Origin: Burkholderiales bacterium
GTDB lineage: Bacteria; Pseudomonadota; Gammaproteobacteria; Burkholderiales; Burkholderiaceae_C
DNA: 47,759 nucleotides
Reading direction: 5' to 3'
Assembly: GCA_028868895.1 (NCBI GenBank)
Contig: JAGWTP010000016.1
Location: forward strand, 1 to 47,759
Every line of letters begins with the position of its first letter. Within the stretch, counting starts at the first letter, position 1. A model generated the notes under the pieces. That model searched no databases. It saw only the letters and a list, made by a program, of their open reading frames with translations, and was not told where the DNA came from. Both the position numbers and the translations under genes were made by a program. Positions 31,971 through 41,512 of the stretch are shown piece by piece.

Positions 31971-34900
31971 TCACTGCGCCTTCAGCAACTCCAGCAACTG
32001 CCCGGCGTCGATCGGCGCACCCGCGTCCTGGCCGCTCAGGATGCCTTCGGCCAGGTCGCGCTTGCTGCGGTGCAGGCGCACGATCTTCTCCTCGATCGAG
32101 CCCTGCGTGACGAGCCGGTAGACCGTCACCGGGCGCACCTGGCCGATGCGGTGGGCGCGGGCGCTGGCCTGCTCCTCGGCGGCCGGGTTCCACCACGGGT
32201 CGGTGATGATGACGTAGTCGGCCATCGTCAGGTTCAGGCCGAAGCCGCCGGCCTTCAGGCTGATCAGGAACAGGTCGCCCTGGCCGGCCTGGAACGCGGC
32301 GACGCGCTTGCTGCGCTCGGCCGCCGGCGTGCTGCCGTCCAGGTACTGGTAGCTCAGGCCCGCCAGGTCGAGCCGCTCGCGCAGCAGCGCCAGGAAATCG
32401 GTGAACTGGCTGAACACCAGCGCCTTGTGGCGCCCGGCCACCAGTTCGACCGCCAGGCGCTCGAACTCCTGCACCTTGGCGCCCACCAGCCCGAGCTCGG
32501 GCGCCACCAGGCGCGGGTCGCAGGCGGCGCGGCGCAGCCGGGTCAGCGCCGCCAGCACATGGAACTGGTTCTGGCCTTCGCGGCTGCCGCCGGCGTTGGC
32601 CGCGATCGCCTGGGCCACGCTGGCCTCGGCCTGCTGGCGCAGCGCCTCCAGCAGCGCGCGCTCCTTGGCGCCGGGCACCACGTCGTGGACGATCTCGGTG
32701 CGCGGCGGCAGGTCGGTCAGCACCTCGGCCTTGGTGCGGCGAAGCAGGAACGGCGCCAGCAGGCGGCGCAGCCGGCGCGAGGCCTGCGCCTTGAGGTGCG
32801 GGTCGTCGCTGCGCTCGATCGGGCCGGCGAAGCGCTGGCCGAACTGCTCCGCGCTGCCCAGCAGCCCGGGGTTGCAGAAGCCCATGATCGACCACAGCTC
32901 GCCGAGCCGGTTCTCGATCGGCGTGCCGGTCAGCGCGAGCCTGAAATCGCTCTTCAACGCCAGCGCCGCCTTGGCGCGGCGCGTGGCGGGGTTCTTGATC
33001 GCCTGGGCCTCGTCGAGCACGACGCTGTGCCACTGCGGCTCGCCCAGGATGGCCGCATCGATCTGCAGCAACGCGTACGAGCACACCAGCACCTGCCCGG
33101 CGCCGAGTGCGCGCACCTGGCGCCGGCGTGCGGCGCGGCGGGCGTTGTCGGCCGGCGCGTCGGTGGTTGGGTCGGCAGCGGCGGCGGTCGACGAGACCGG
33201 CTCGGCCGCATCGCCCGACTCGGCCGCCGACTCGTCGTCGATGTCGTCACCGCTGAGTGCGCCGCCGTACAACTCGACCTGCAGGCCGGGCGTGAAGCGC
33301 GCCGTCTCCAGCAGCCAGTTGCCGCACACCGAGGTCGGCGCGACCACCAGCGCCGGGCCGCCGGCGGCGCGCTGCAGCAGCATCGCCAGCGTCTGCACCG
33401 TCTTGCCCAGGCCCATGTCGTCGGCCAGCACCGCACCGAAGCCGCTCTCGCCCAGGCGCATCAGCCAGCGGTAGCCTTCGAGCTGGTAGTCGCGCAGCTC
33501 GGCGCCGAGCGTGGCGGGCACCTCGAACACCCGCTGCTGCGCACGCGCCCAGACCTGGCTGCGTTTGCGCCAGGCGGCGTCGCCCTCCAGCGTGAGGCCG
33601 TGGCCGCTGGCTTCCCAGGCCAGCGCCGCCACGCCCGACAGGCGCTGGCCCTGCTTGTGCGGTTGCGCCAGCGCGGCCAGGTCGGCGAGCTGCTGGCGCA
33701 GTGCATCGCCCAGCGCCAGGAACTCGCCTTCGCCGAGCGCGACGAAGCGGCTGCGGCTGGCCTGCGCCAGATCGAGCAGCTGGCGCAGCCGCAGCACCTC
33801 GCCGTCGTCGAGCTGCAGCGCGCCGTCGAGCTCGAGCCAGTCGCCCTTCGAGCTGGCCTGCAGCTTGACCGCGCCATCGGGCACCGCGCGCACCCGCATC
33901 GGCTTGCCCTTGGGCCACTCGGTCACGATGCGCCCGCCCATCCGGCTCAGCGCCTCGACCGTGGCCAGCGCCTGCTGCGGCTCGTCGAGCAGCCAGTCGT
34001 GCGCGCCGTCGTCGAGAAAGTCGACCGCGTCCAGCAGGCCCTGCACCGCCTCGCGCTCGCGCGCCAGGTCGCGCCGGGTCGACAGCGTCACGCCCTGGTG
34101 CACGGTGGTCACGCGCTCGCGCCCGCTGCCGGGGGCCAGGCGCGGGCCGAACGTGCCGAACGGCGCCGCCAGCAGGCTCACCGCCAGGCCGGCGCGCTGC
34201 GGCGTGAGCTCGGCGCGCAGCACGCTGCTGGACTCGACCTCGTGGCCGGCCTCGGCGTCGCTGGCGACCTGGAAATGCGCCGCCAGCACGCGCAGCGCGG
34301 CGTCGAGTTCGGCGCGCGCCGAGACCGGCACCTTCCAGCCCTGCGCGACCAGTTCGGCCACGCGCAACTGCGCCGGCGTCAGGCGCACCAGCCGCGCCTT
34401 GCCGGCGCCGTCGGCGAGCAGCATCACGCTGCGCAGCCGGGCGCGCTGCTGGCGCCAGCGCTGCGGCAGCAGGTCGTCCTTGGCGTCCTCGCCCACGTGT
34501 TCGGCGGTGCGCACCGGGTCGAGCAGGCGGAACGTGATGTGCTCGCCCTTGGTCATGATCTCGAGCGCCGGCAGGGCTTCGGCGACCTCGATGAACTGGG
34601 TCGGGTCGCGCACCCAGGCCACGCACGGGTGGCCGACCAGCGCCGGCGCGGCGGCGACCACGTCGAGCACCGGGCGGTTGCCGTAGGCCTCGCGCTCGAC
34701 CGCGCGCAGCACCGCCGCGTCGTGCGTCGGCAGGTCCTTGCGCTTGATCAGCGTCGCCAGCGACACCTCGCGCGGCTTGCCCAGGCCGCGCACGCCGGCC
34801 TTCTGCTCCATCGGCTCCAGGGTCCGGATGCGGCCGTCCTGGGTGACCCCGACGACCCAGATCAGGCGGTCGTGCGCCGCCGCCGCGCGGCCGCGCGGCG

Positions 34901-36362
34901 CCGCGGCGGCCTCGCCGCCGAGCGCCAGGATCGAGGCCAGCGCTTCGCGCCAGCGGTCCTGCGCCGCGCCGATGAAGAACGGCGCGGCGGCGTCGGCCGG
35001 TGCCGCGGCTTCACCCAGCAGCGCGGCCGCGGCGCGGCGCGCGAGCCGCGCCAGCCAGCCCAGCTCGGCGTGCTCGAAGATCTGCGACAGGGTCTGCGCG
35101 TGCGCGCGCAGCGCGTCCGGCGCGGCCACGTCGACGCGCAGCCAGGCCGCCAGCAGCAGGTGGTGCAGGTACTGCATCGACTGCAGTCCCGAGCGCTCGC
35201 GGTGTGCCAGGCGGAAGTACTCGTGCGCCTTGGGCGCGTCGCCCAGGCGCTGGTCGATCGCCGCCTGCCAGACGCCCCAGTAGCCGTACGGGTCGACCTC
35301 CTTCTTGCCCGACTCGGCGGCCGCGAACTTGCGCGCCCGGGTCCACGCCGCGGGCGCGGGCTGGGCCAGCAGCGCCATCAGGTAGAGCCAGCCGAGCGAC
35401 GGCGACACCAGGTTCTTGCGCCGGCCGACCTCGACCGCACCTCGCTTCAGGGCCGCCTCGAACTCGCCGGCGCCGCGCTCCCAGTCGCCCTCGGCGATCG
35501 AAAGCACCGCGTGGACCACATCGACGCCGGTGCCCTGCAGCCCGGCGCACAGCGCCCGCGCACTGGGAAGGTCGCCGCGGAACAGCAGCGTCTCGGCGAG
35601 CCGGGCGCGCAACGCCGGGCCGACGCTGGCCGGCGCACCGGCGGCGCGCGCCAGCAGCCAGTCTTCGAGCGGCTTGACGGAGGTCTCGGCAAAGCCGCTG
35701 AGCGCCGTCATCAGGCGCTGGGCCAGCTCGACCTGCAGCGCCGGCGCGAGCCGGCCGAACAGCTCGGCGTCGAACGGCTGCAGCACGGCGGCGCGCAGCG
35801 CGCCGGCCCACAGGTGGGTGAAGCTGAAGGCCAGCTCGCCCAGGCGCTCCAGGTCCGCCAGCGTGCCGCCGCCGAAGATCACCAGCCGCATCGCCGCGGC
35901 GAGCTGCTCTTCTTCCTGGAAACCGAGCGAGTAGACGCGGTCGAAATTGACGAGCTTGCGCCAGGCGTCGAACCAGGCCCGCGCCGGTTGCGGCGCCCGC
36001 ATCAGCTCGCGCCAGCGCGCCTGGGCATGTGGCAGCGCGGCGCGCACCCGGCCCTGCACGTCGCGCGTGGCGTGGCCGGCGGCCAGCAGCCGGTCGATCA
36101 CGCGCTTGACCTCGGCCGGGTTGAAGCCGCTGCCGCGCTCGGTGCGCAACCCGGCCGCCGCCATCATCTCCGACAGCCGCGTCAGCCCCACGGGGGCCTG
36201 CAGCGCGCACAGCGTGTCGTGCACGCGCGCGTCGTCCGGGCCCATCGTGAGGTCGAGCGTGGTGACGTCGCCGCCGCCGGTGCGGGCCGAGGCGTTCGCC
36301 GCCGCCGCCACGGCCAGCGGTTCATCCGGAATCAACGAGGGCTGGATCGGAGCGTTCTTCAC
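31971..36362 (-). CDS. SNF2-family DEAD/DEAH-box helicase, 1463 residues
   Basis: The C-terminal third is a complete SNF2 motor: motif I DDMGLGKTVQTLAML (about 980), DExx as DEAQAIKNP (about 1115), motif III LALTGTPIENRLGELW, motif IV KALVFSQFTDFL, motif V LKAGGFGLNLT, motif VI HRIGQ (about 1388). An acidic, low-complexity insertion (DDIDDESAAESGDAAE, then Ala/Pro/Thr) interrupts the first RecA lobe near 1045-1090. Residues 1 to about 950 match no domain I can name; part is tetratricopeptide-like in look (Ala/Leu/Arg helices). ATP-driven DNA translocase, role unknown. Monocistronic in appearance. Confidence 0.9.
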   Translation of the reverse strand: MKNAPIQPSLIPDEPLAVAAAANASARTGGGDVTTLDLTMGPDDARVHDTLCALQAPVGLTRLSEMMAAAGLRTERGSGFNPAEVKRVIDRLLAAGHATRDVQGRVRAALPHAQARWRELMRAPQPARAWFDAWRKLVNFDRVYSLGFQEEEQLAAAMRLVIFGGGTLADLERLGELAFSFTHLWAGALRAAVLQPFDAELFGRLAPALQVELAQRLMTALSGFAETSVKPLEDWLLARAAGAPASVGPALRARLAETLLFRGDLPSARALCAGLQGTGVDVVHAVLSIAEGDWERGAGEFEAALKRGAVEVGRRKNLVSPSLGWLYLMALLAQPAPAAWTRARKFAAAESGKKEVDPYGYWGVWQAAIDQRLGDAPKAHEYFRLAHRERSGLQSMQYLHHLLLAAWLRVDVAAPDALRAHAQTLSQIFEHAELGWLARLARRAAAALLGEAAAPADAAAPFFIGAAQDRWREALASILALGGEAAAAPRGRAAAAHDRLIWVVGVTQDGRIRTLEPMEQKAGVRGLGKPREVSLATLIKRKDLPTHDAAVLRAVEREAYGNRPVLDVVAAAPALVGHPCVAWVRDPTQFIEVAEALPALEIMTKGEHITFRLLDPVRTAEHVGEDAKDDLLPQRWRQQRARLRSVMLLADGAGKARLVRLTPAQLRVAELVAQGWKVPVSARAELDAALRVLAAHFQVASDAEAGHEVESSSVLRAELTPQRAGLAVSLLAAPFGTFGPRLAPGSGRERVTTVHQGVTLSTRRDLAREREAVQGLLDAVDFLDDGAHDWLLDEPQQALATVEALSRMGGRIVTEWPKGKPMRVRAVPDGAVKLQASSKGDWLELDGALQLDDGEVLRLRQLLDLAQASRSRFVALGEGEFLALGDALRQQLADLAALAQPHKQGQRLSGVAALAWEASGHGLTLEGDAAWRKRSQVWARAQQRVFEVPATLGAELRDYQLEGYRWLMRLGESGFGAVLADDMGLGKTVQTLAMLLQRAAGGPALVVAPTSVCGNWLLETARFTPGLQVELYGGALSGDDIDDESAAESGDAAEPVSSTAAAADPTTDAPADNARRAARRRQVRALGAGQVLVCSYALLQIDAAILGEPQWHSVVLDEAQAIKNPATRRAKAALALKSDFRLALTGTPIENRLGELWSIMGFCNPGLLGSAEQFGQRFAGPIERSDDPHLKAQASRRLRRLLAPFLLRRTKAEVLTDLPPRTEIVHDVVPGAKERALLEALRQQAEASVAQAIAANAGGSREGQNQFHVLAALTRLRRAACDPRLVAPELGLVGAKVQEFERLAVELVAGRHKALVFSQFTDFLALLRERLDLAGLSYQYLDGSTPAAERSKRVAAFQAGQGDLFLISLKAGGFGLNLTMADYVIITDPWWNPAAEEQASARAHRIGQVRPVTVYRLVTQGSIEEKIVRLHRSKRDLAEGILSGQDAGAPIDAGQLLELLKAQ

Positions 36363-36468
36363 GGGGGGAGCGGCCGGCGCAGCGAAAAAGCCGAGCCTAC
36401 CCGATGCGCGCTGCCCCTCGAGCCTGGCCGCGCCGCCCGCGGCGACAACCGCGCCGCGCCGGCGCCGT

Positions 36469-38331
36469 TCAGAGCACGCCGATGCGGCGCCGCGAGCGCC
36501 CAGCCGGCACGCGCAGTGCGTTGCCGGTGCCGGTGCCGGCGGCGGGCGCGGCCGGCGTGGCGGGCGCGCCGATCGACCAGAACGTATCGTGCAGCCCGGT
36601 CAGCGTGGCGCGGTGGCCGACGCTGACGATCGTCGTGCGCGGGCACGCCCGCCGCAGTTGCCGGTACAGCTCGCCCTGCGCCGCCTCGTCGAGCGCCGAG
36701 GTCGATTCGTCGAGGAACGCCCAGTCGGGCTGGTGCAGCAGCACGCGCGCGAAGTGCACGCGCTGCTGCTCGCCCGGTGACAGGATCGCCGCCCAGCGCT
36801 GGCGCAGGTCGAGCTGGCGCGCATAGCGGCCCAGGCCGGCGTGCTGGACCGCGTCGTCCACGCTGCGCGGCGTGAACGCATCCGGGGGCAGCGGATAGGC
36901 GAGTGCCTCACGCAGCGTGCCCTCGGGCAGGTAGGGCCGCTGCGGCACGAACATCAAGGTGGCCCCGGCGGGCACCTTGACGGCGCCGCGCCCTTCGCGC
37001 CACAGGCCGGCAATGGCGCGGATCAGCGAGCTCTTGCCGCCGCCCGACGGCCCGCTGATCAGCAGGCGGTTGCCGATCTCGAGCTCACGCGCCGGCACGG
37101 TCACGAGCGTGCGGCCGTCGGGCGCGTCGACCTGCAGCGCCGACAGCCCGATCGTCGCGCCAGGCCGGGTTTCGCGCACGATGCCGGCCGCCGCTTCGGC
37201 GTTGCGGTCGCCGGCGGTGGCGGCGGCGAAGGCGGTCAGGCGCTTGACGGTGGCGCGCCAGTCGGCCAGCCGCGGGTAGGCGTCGATGAACCAGCTCAGC
37301 GCGCCCTGCACCTGGCCGAACGCCTGCGCGGTCTGCATCAGCCCGCCGAGCTTCAGGCCGCCCGAGAAGTAGCGCGGTGCGGCCGCCAGGATCGGGAACA
37401 CGTTGGCGACCTGGCCGTAGCCGGCCGAGAACCAGGTCAGCCGCTTGGTGGTGCGGATCAGTGCGAACCAGTTGGCGCGGATCGCCTCGAAGCCGGTGCT
37501 CAGGCGCACATGCTCGCGCGGTTCGCCGCGCGCCAGTGCGATCGCCTCGGCGTGGTCGCGCACCTGCACCAGCGCGTAGCGGAAGTCGGCCTCGACCTTC
37601 TGCTGTTCGCCGTTCAGCGCGATCAGCGGGCGGCCCAGCCGGTGCGTGATCCAGGTGCCGATCAGCGCGTAGGAGATCGCCACCCAGACCATGTAGCCCG
37701 GGATCGCCAGGCCGCCAGCGAGCGGCACCGTCAGCGTGCCCGACAGGCCCCACAGGATGCCGACGAACGAGCCCAGCGTCACGCCAGCGTTGAGCAGCCC
37801 GAGCGTCAGGTCGAGCGTGGCCGAGACGAAGCCGCGCGCGTCTTCGGCGACGCGCTGGTCGGGGTTGTCGACGCGGTCGGCCAGCCGCGCGCCGAGCCGG
37901 TACGCGGTGCCCGGGTGCAGCCAGCCTTCGAGCAGGTGGCGCGTCAGCCAGGTGCGCCAGCGGATGAACAGCAGCTGCTGCAGGTACTGGCGGTAGACGG
38001 CGACGACGATGAACGCGGTGGCCAGTGCGCAGAAGACGCCGAGCTGGCGCCAGAAGCCGGGCAGGTCGTGGTTCTGCAGCGTGTCGTAGAAGCGGTTGTT
38101 CCACAGGTTGAACTGCACGTTGAGCCAGACGCTGCCGAGTGTGAGGGCGACGACCGAGGCCAGCAGCGCCCAGGCACGGCGTTCGTCGCGGGCGCGCCAG
38201 AACGGCCCCGCCAGGCTCCAGGCGTCGCCGAGCACCTGCCGGGCCGATCGGCGCGGCCCGAGCGGTGGCGCCGGCGTGGACGCGGGCGTGGGCGCGGGCG
38301 GTGGCGCCGGCGAGGGTGGCGTGTCGCGCAC
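36469..38331 (-). CDS. SbmA/BacA-YddA-type ABC transporter, permease-ATPase fusion
   Basis: 620 residues. A proline/alanine-rich tail at the N-terminus (PPSPAPPPAPTPASTPAPP) is followed by an ABC_membrane_2 domain (LNVQFNLWNNRFYDTLQNHD and WRTWLTRHLLEGWL, hallmark of the SbmA/BacA/YddA group). The ATPase follows: Walker A ISGPSGGGKSSL near 428, signature LSPGEQQRVHFAR near 518, Walker B WAFLDEST near 540. Relatives with the ATPase fused are annotated as vitamin B12/bleomycin/peptide transporters. Inner-membrane homodimer; the substrate is not determined. Confidence 0.88.
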   Translation of the reverse strand: MRDTPPSPAPPPAPTPASTPAPPLGPRRSARQVLGDAWSLAGPFWRARDERRAWALLASVVALTLGSVWLNVQFNLWNNRFYDTLQNHDLPGFWRQLGVFCALATAFIVVAVYRQYLQQLLFIRWRTWLTRHLLEGWLHPGTAYRLGARLADRVDNPDQRVAEDARGFVSATLDLTLGLLNAGVTLGSFVGILWGLSGTLTVPLAGGLAIPGYMVWVAISYALIGTWITHRLGRPLIALNGEQQKVEADFRYALVQVRDHAEAIALARGEPREHVRLSTGFEAIRANWFALIRTTKRLTWFSAGYGQVANVFPILAAAPRYFSGGLKLGGLMQTAQAFGQVQGALSWFIDAYPRLADWRATVKRLTAFAAATAGDRNAEAAAGIVRETRPGATIGLSALQVDAPDGRTLVTVPARELEIGNRLLISGPSGGGKSSLIRAIAGLWREGRGAVKVPAGATLMFVPQRPYLPEGTLREALAYPLPPDAFTPRSVDDAVQHAGLGRYARQLDLRQRWAAILSPGEQQRVHFARVLLHQPDWAFLDESTSALDEAAQGELYRQLRRACPRTTIVSVGHRATLTGLHDTFWSIGAPATPAAPAAGTGTGNALRVPAGRSRRRIGVL

Positions 38332-38388
38332 GACGGCAGCGCCCGGTTCAGGCGAACAAGCGCCGCGGCGGCGCGTGCACGGCGCCGT

Positions 38389-38739
38389 TCAGGTGATCGC
38401 GAACGCCAGCACCATCGCGCCGAGCGCGAGCAGGCCCAGCCCGGCGATGAAGACCGTCTCGGCGTGGGTCTCGTAGCGCCGGCCGGCGCGGCGCGCGCGC
38501 ATCGACATGAACGAGAGCAACGCGCTGACGAGGAACACCAGCGCGTCGATGGCCAGCATCTTGTCGACCAGCATGCGCAGGTCGCCGCGCGGGCCGAGGT
38601 GGCCGATCGTCAGCACCGTCATGCACACGCCGATCATCGTGGCCGAGGCGGGCAGGATGTGGGCCGACAGCCCGCCGCCCAGCGCCTGCAGCGCCGCCTC
38701 GGCGTCGCGCGATGCGCGCGACGCGTCCGGCTCGGTCAC
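38389..38739 (-). CDS. small integral membrane protein (116 residues)
   Basis: GTG start at 38739; its GTGA overlaps the stop of the preceding TTR-like gene, so the two are probably translated together. Three hydrophobic segments: ILPASATMIGVCMTVLTIGHL, MLAIDALVFLVSALLSFMSM and VFIAGLGLLALGAMVLAFAI. The short basic loop between the second and third (RARRAGRRYET) is probably cytoplasmic. No named family recognised. Confidence 0.75.
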   Translation of the reverse strand: MTEPDASRASRDAEAALQALGGGLSAHILPASATMIGVCMTVLTIGHLGPRGDLRMLVDKMLAIDALVFLVSALLSFMSMRARRAGRRYETHAETVFIAGLGLLALGAMVLAFAIT

Positions 38740-39188
38740 GAGCGGGTCTCATCGGTGCCCGTCGGCCAGACGAACACCGCCTTCGCCGGTTGATGCTCCT
38801 TGACGAGCACCTTCTCGTGCAGCGTCTTGCCGTCCAGCGTGGCGGTGACGGCGTAGTCCCCCGGCGCCAGCTTGGCGAGCAGGAACGGGCCGCCCGCGGT
38901 GGTCTTCAGCGCGGTGTGCCCGTGGGCATCGCGCACCATCACATGCACGTTGGCGGCGTAGTCGGCGTGCTGCTTGTCCTTGATGGCGAATTCGAGCGTC
39001 AGCGGCCAATGCCGGCTGGCGTCCCGGATCGCGGTCGACTCGCTCTGGCCGATGCCGCCGCTGAGGTACTCGACGCTGCCGCTGCGGTGGATCGCCGGCA
39101 GGTCGTTCTCGGCCTGCACCAGCGCGCTGCCGGCCATCAGCGCTCCCGCGGCGGCGACCATTGCGGCATGGCGGAACAAGGTACTCAT
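38736..39188 (-). CDS. periplasmic protein with transthyretin-like/carboxypeptidase-regulatory fold
   Basis: 150 residues. Signal peptide (STLFRHAAMVAAAGALMAGSALVQA) then ENDLPAIHRSG. The second half looks like a small beta-sandwich: NVHVMVRDAHGHTALKTTAG, FLLAKLAPGDYAVTATLDG and KTLHEKVLVKEHQ, the pattern of CarboxypepD_reg-like or TTR-like domains. AAGGAG precedes the ATG at a good distance. Exported; function unknown, perhaps envelope binding. It is the first gene of a two-gene unit with the membrane protein that follows. Confidence 0.72.
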   Translation of the reverse strand: MSTLFRHAAMVAAAGALMAGSALVQAENDLPAIHRSGSVEYLSGGIGQSESTAIRDASRHWPLTLEFAIKDKQHADYAANVHVMVRDAHGHTALKTTAGGPFLLAKLAPGDYAVTATLDGKTLHEKVLVKEHQPAKAVFVWPTGTDETRS

Positions 39189-39213
39189 GATGCTTCTCCT
39201 TCTGTCGGTTCAT

Positions 39214-39244
39214 GGAGCGGCGGATCGACGCAGTGCGCCGCTCC
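39214..39244 (-). promoter_or_regulatory. inverted repeat upstream of the TTR-like gene
   Basis: GGAGCGGCG at 39214-39222 and CGCCGCTCC at 39236-39244 are perfect 9-nt inverted repeats around 13 bp, starting 26 bp upstream of the ATG at 39188. It could be a 5'-UTR hairpin or an operator. Confidence 0.45.
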
Positions 39245-39378
39245 GGGCACTGCCTTTCGTTCGGCCCGTCGGTCGACCAAGGGCTCGCAAGCTGCTGTTT
39301 GGAGGATCGGCGGCGGCCATGAGTTCACTATGGGCGCACCGCGTTAGCCGTGCGTTAAGCCGCGATCGGATCGGGCCT

Positions 39379-39828
39379 TTACTGCACCGCCCTGAGCAAG
39401 CGTTGCAGTGCGGCCTCGATCGTGCGGGCGAGGCGGGCGACCGGTGCGGCATGCGAGAACTCCGCCATCACCACGGTGGGCATCGGCGTGCTCACGGTCA
39501 CCACGCCGCCCTGGTCGTGCATCGCGATGCGGCACGGCAGCGTGTGCGCCAGGCCCGGGTCGAGGGCCAGCAATTGCGCCGACAACGCGGCATTGAAGAC
39601 CTCGTAGACGCGGCAGCGGTGGCCCAGGTCGAGGCCGCGGCCGTGCAGCATCTCGCCCAGGTCGTGCACTTGCACGAGTGCGAAGGCGCCCGCGGCCACG
39701 CTCGCTTCGAGGCGTGCCGCGACCTCGTCGAAGCTGCGCTCGCTGACGACCGCGAGTGTGTTCTCCCCGCGGATGAAGGCTTCGGCCTTCAGCAGGTCGA
39801 ACGGCGCGGGGGTCGATCGGGCGCTCAT
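39379..39828 (-). CDS. DUF302 family protein
   Basis: 149 residues from the ATG at 39828, chosen because GGAG lies 6 nt upstream; another ATG four codons earlier would hide that site. AEAFIRGENTLAVVSERSFDEVAARLEASV and FALVQVHDLGEML open the DUF302 fold, and YEVFNAALSAQLLALDPGLAHTLPCRIAMHDQGGVVTVSTPMP is its diagnostic core. DUF302 proteins often accompany metal, sulfur or stress genes; no activity is established to my knowledge. No signal peptide, so cytoplasmic. Confidence 0.85.
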   Translation of the reverse strand: MSARSTPAPFDLLKAEAFIRGENTLAVVSERSFDEVAARLEASVAAGAFALVQVHDLGEMLHGRGLDLGHRCRVYEVFNAALSAQLLALDPGLAHTLPCRIAMHDQGGVVTVSTPMPTVVMAEFSHAAPVARLARTIEAALQRLLRAVQ

Positions 39829-39966
39829 CCGGTTCTCCATGGCGGGCAGGATTCTTCTGTCCATGGGTACAGCTTGAGCGATCAGAGTTATGCCAGCCTT
39901 AAGCCGGCGCACCAGCGCGCCGCCGGTGTGGATTTGCACCGCGGCGCGCCAGCGGCGTGGCCAGCT

Positions 39967-41508
39967 TCAGCCGGCATAGTCGGCGGCAGTCGTGGCGTCG
40001 TGCTGGTTGGCCATGCCCGCCACGCGGATCGCCACGGTGGCGACGATCGCAACGACGAAGTTGAGGATCAGCGCGTACAGGCCGATGTAGGCCGGGATCA
40101 CCATGCCGCCCAGGTGCAGCGCGTAGCCCGAGGTCTTGAAGCCGTTCAGCGACGCCGCCCAGATGCCCCAGGCCAGCCCCGCCGCCCAGCCCGCCAGCAG
40201 CGCCTTGGCGTCGAACCAGCGGGTGTAGATGCCCGAGACGATCGCCGGGAAGGTCTGCAGGATCAGGATGCCGCCGAGCAGCTGCAACTGGATCGCGTAG
40301 GTCAGCGGCAGGAACACGATGAACAGCAGCGCACCGAACTTGACCACCAGCGACGCCAGCTTGGCGATGCGGGTCTCCTGCGCGGCGCTGCACTGCGGGT
40401 TGAGGTAGGCCTTGTAGATGTTGCGCGTGAACAGGTTGGCCGCGGCGATCGACATGATCGCCGCCGGCACCAGCGCGCCGATCGCCACCGCCGCGAAGCC
40501 CAGGCCGACGAACCAGTCGGGGAAGAAGTGCAGCAGCAGCCCCGGCATCGCGAACTGCGGCCCATACTGCTTGAAGAACGGCGCCAGCTCGGGCAGCTTG
40601 GCGATGCCCGCGGCATACGCCACGTAGCCGAGCATCGCGATCAGCCCGAGCACGAACGAATAGGCCGGCAGGAACACCCAGTTGCGGCGCAGCGTGTTCG
40701 GGCCCTTGGCCGCCAGCACCGCGGTGCTGGCGTGCGGGTACAGCATCAGCGCGAGCGCCGAGCCGAACGCCAGCGTGGCGTAGAACGACATCAGGCCGGT
40801 GTTGCCGTCCTTGACCGGTGGCAGCAGCAGGTGGTCTTTCGGGATCGCCGCGAAGATGTTGCCGAAGCCGCCGAGCTTGATCGGCACGATCACGACCAGC
40901 GCGATCACCGTGACGTACACCAGCAGGTCCTTGATCACCGCGATCGAGGCCGGCGCGCGCAGCCCGCTGGTGTAGGTGAAGGCCGCCAGGATCACGAACG
41001 CGATGACCAGCGGCACATCGCCGAGCAGTCCGTTGCCGGTGGGGAAGCCCAGCCCGCCGATCACCACCTGGATGCCCACCAGCTGCAGCGCGATGTAGGG
41101 CATGGTGGCGACGATGCCCGTCACCGCGATCGCCAGCGCCAGCGCCGGGCTGCCGTAGCGCCCGGCGACGAAGTCCGACGCGGTGACGTAGTTGTGCTTG
41201 CGCGCCACCAGCCACAGCCGCGGCAGGATCGCGAACACCAGCGGGTACACGAGCACCGTGTAGGGCAGCGCGAAGAAGCCGAGCGCGCCAGCGCCGAACA
41301 CCAGCGCCGGCACCGCGATGAAGGTGTAGGCCGTGTACAGGTCCCCGCCGATCAGGAACCAGGTGATCCAGCCACCGAATCGGCGCCCGCCCAGGCCCCA
41401 CTCGTGCAGCTGCGTCATGTCGCCCTTGCGCCAGTGTGCCGAGACGAAGCCGAGCACGGCGATGACGACGAACAAGCCGATGAATACGATGGTTGCGACG
41501 ACGTTCAT
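39967..41508 (-). CDS. sodium:solute symporter (SSS family), MctP-like
   Basis: 513 residues from the ATG at 41508, 13 predicted transmembrane segments. MTQLHEWGLGGRRFGGWITWFLIGGDLYTAYTFIAVPALVFG is the start of the solute:sodium symporter core; NYVTASDFVAGRYGS is the family's TM2-3 region, and AAIMSIAAANLFTRNIYKAY is the conserved TM8 area. Resembles monocarboxylate permeases (MctP) and other SSS carriers of short organic acids. A DUF3311 gene ends 4 bp before it, the standard pairing for this subfamily. The frame is open upstream but the start at 41508 fits both family and overlap. Confidence 0.88.
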   Translation of the reverse strand: MNVVATIVFIGLFVVIAVLGFVSAHWRKGDMTQLHEWGLGGRRFGGWITWFLIGGDLYTAYTFIAVPALVFGAGALGFFALPYTVLVYPLVFAILPRLWLVARKHNYVTASDFVAGRYGSPALALAIAVTGIVATMPYIALQLVGIQVVIGGLGFPTGNGLLGDVPLVIAFVILAAFTYTSGLRAPASIAVIKDLLVYVTVIALVVIVPIKLGGFGNIFAAIPKDHLLLPPVKDGNTGLMSFYATLAFGSALALMLYPHASTAVLAAKGPNTLRRNWVFLPAYSFVLGLIAMLGYVAYAAGIAKLPELAPFFKQYGPQFAMPGLLLHFFPDWFVGLGFAAVAIGALVPAAIMSIAAANLFTRNIYKAYLNPQCSAAQETRIAKLASLVVKFGALLFIVFLPLTYAIQLQLLGGILILQTFPAIVSGIYTRWFDAKALLAGWAAGLAWGIWAASLNGFKTSGYALHLGGMVIPAYIGLYALILNFVVAIVATVAIRVAGMANQHDATTAADYAG

Positions 41509-41512
41509 GGCA

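Noticed and set aside
31971-36362. SNF2 helicase as part of an antiphage defence system
   Set aside because: No nuclease, methyltransferase, phospholipase D or other defence partner adjoins; neighbours are a polyol operon and an ABC transporter.
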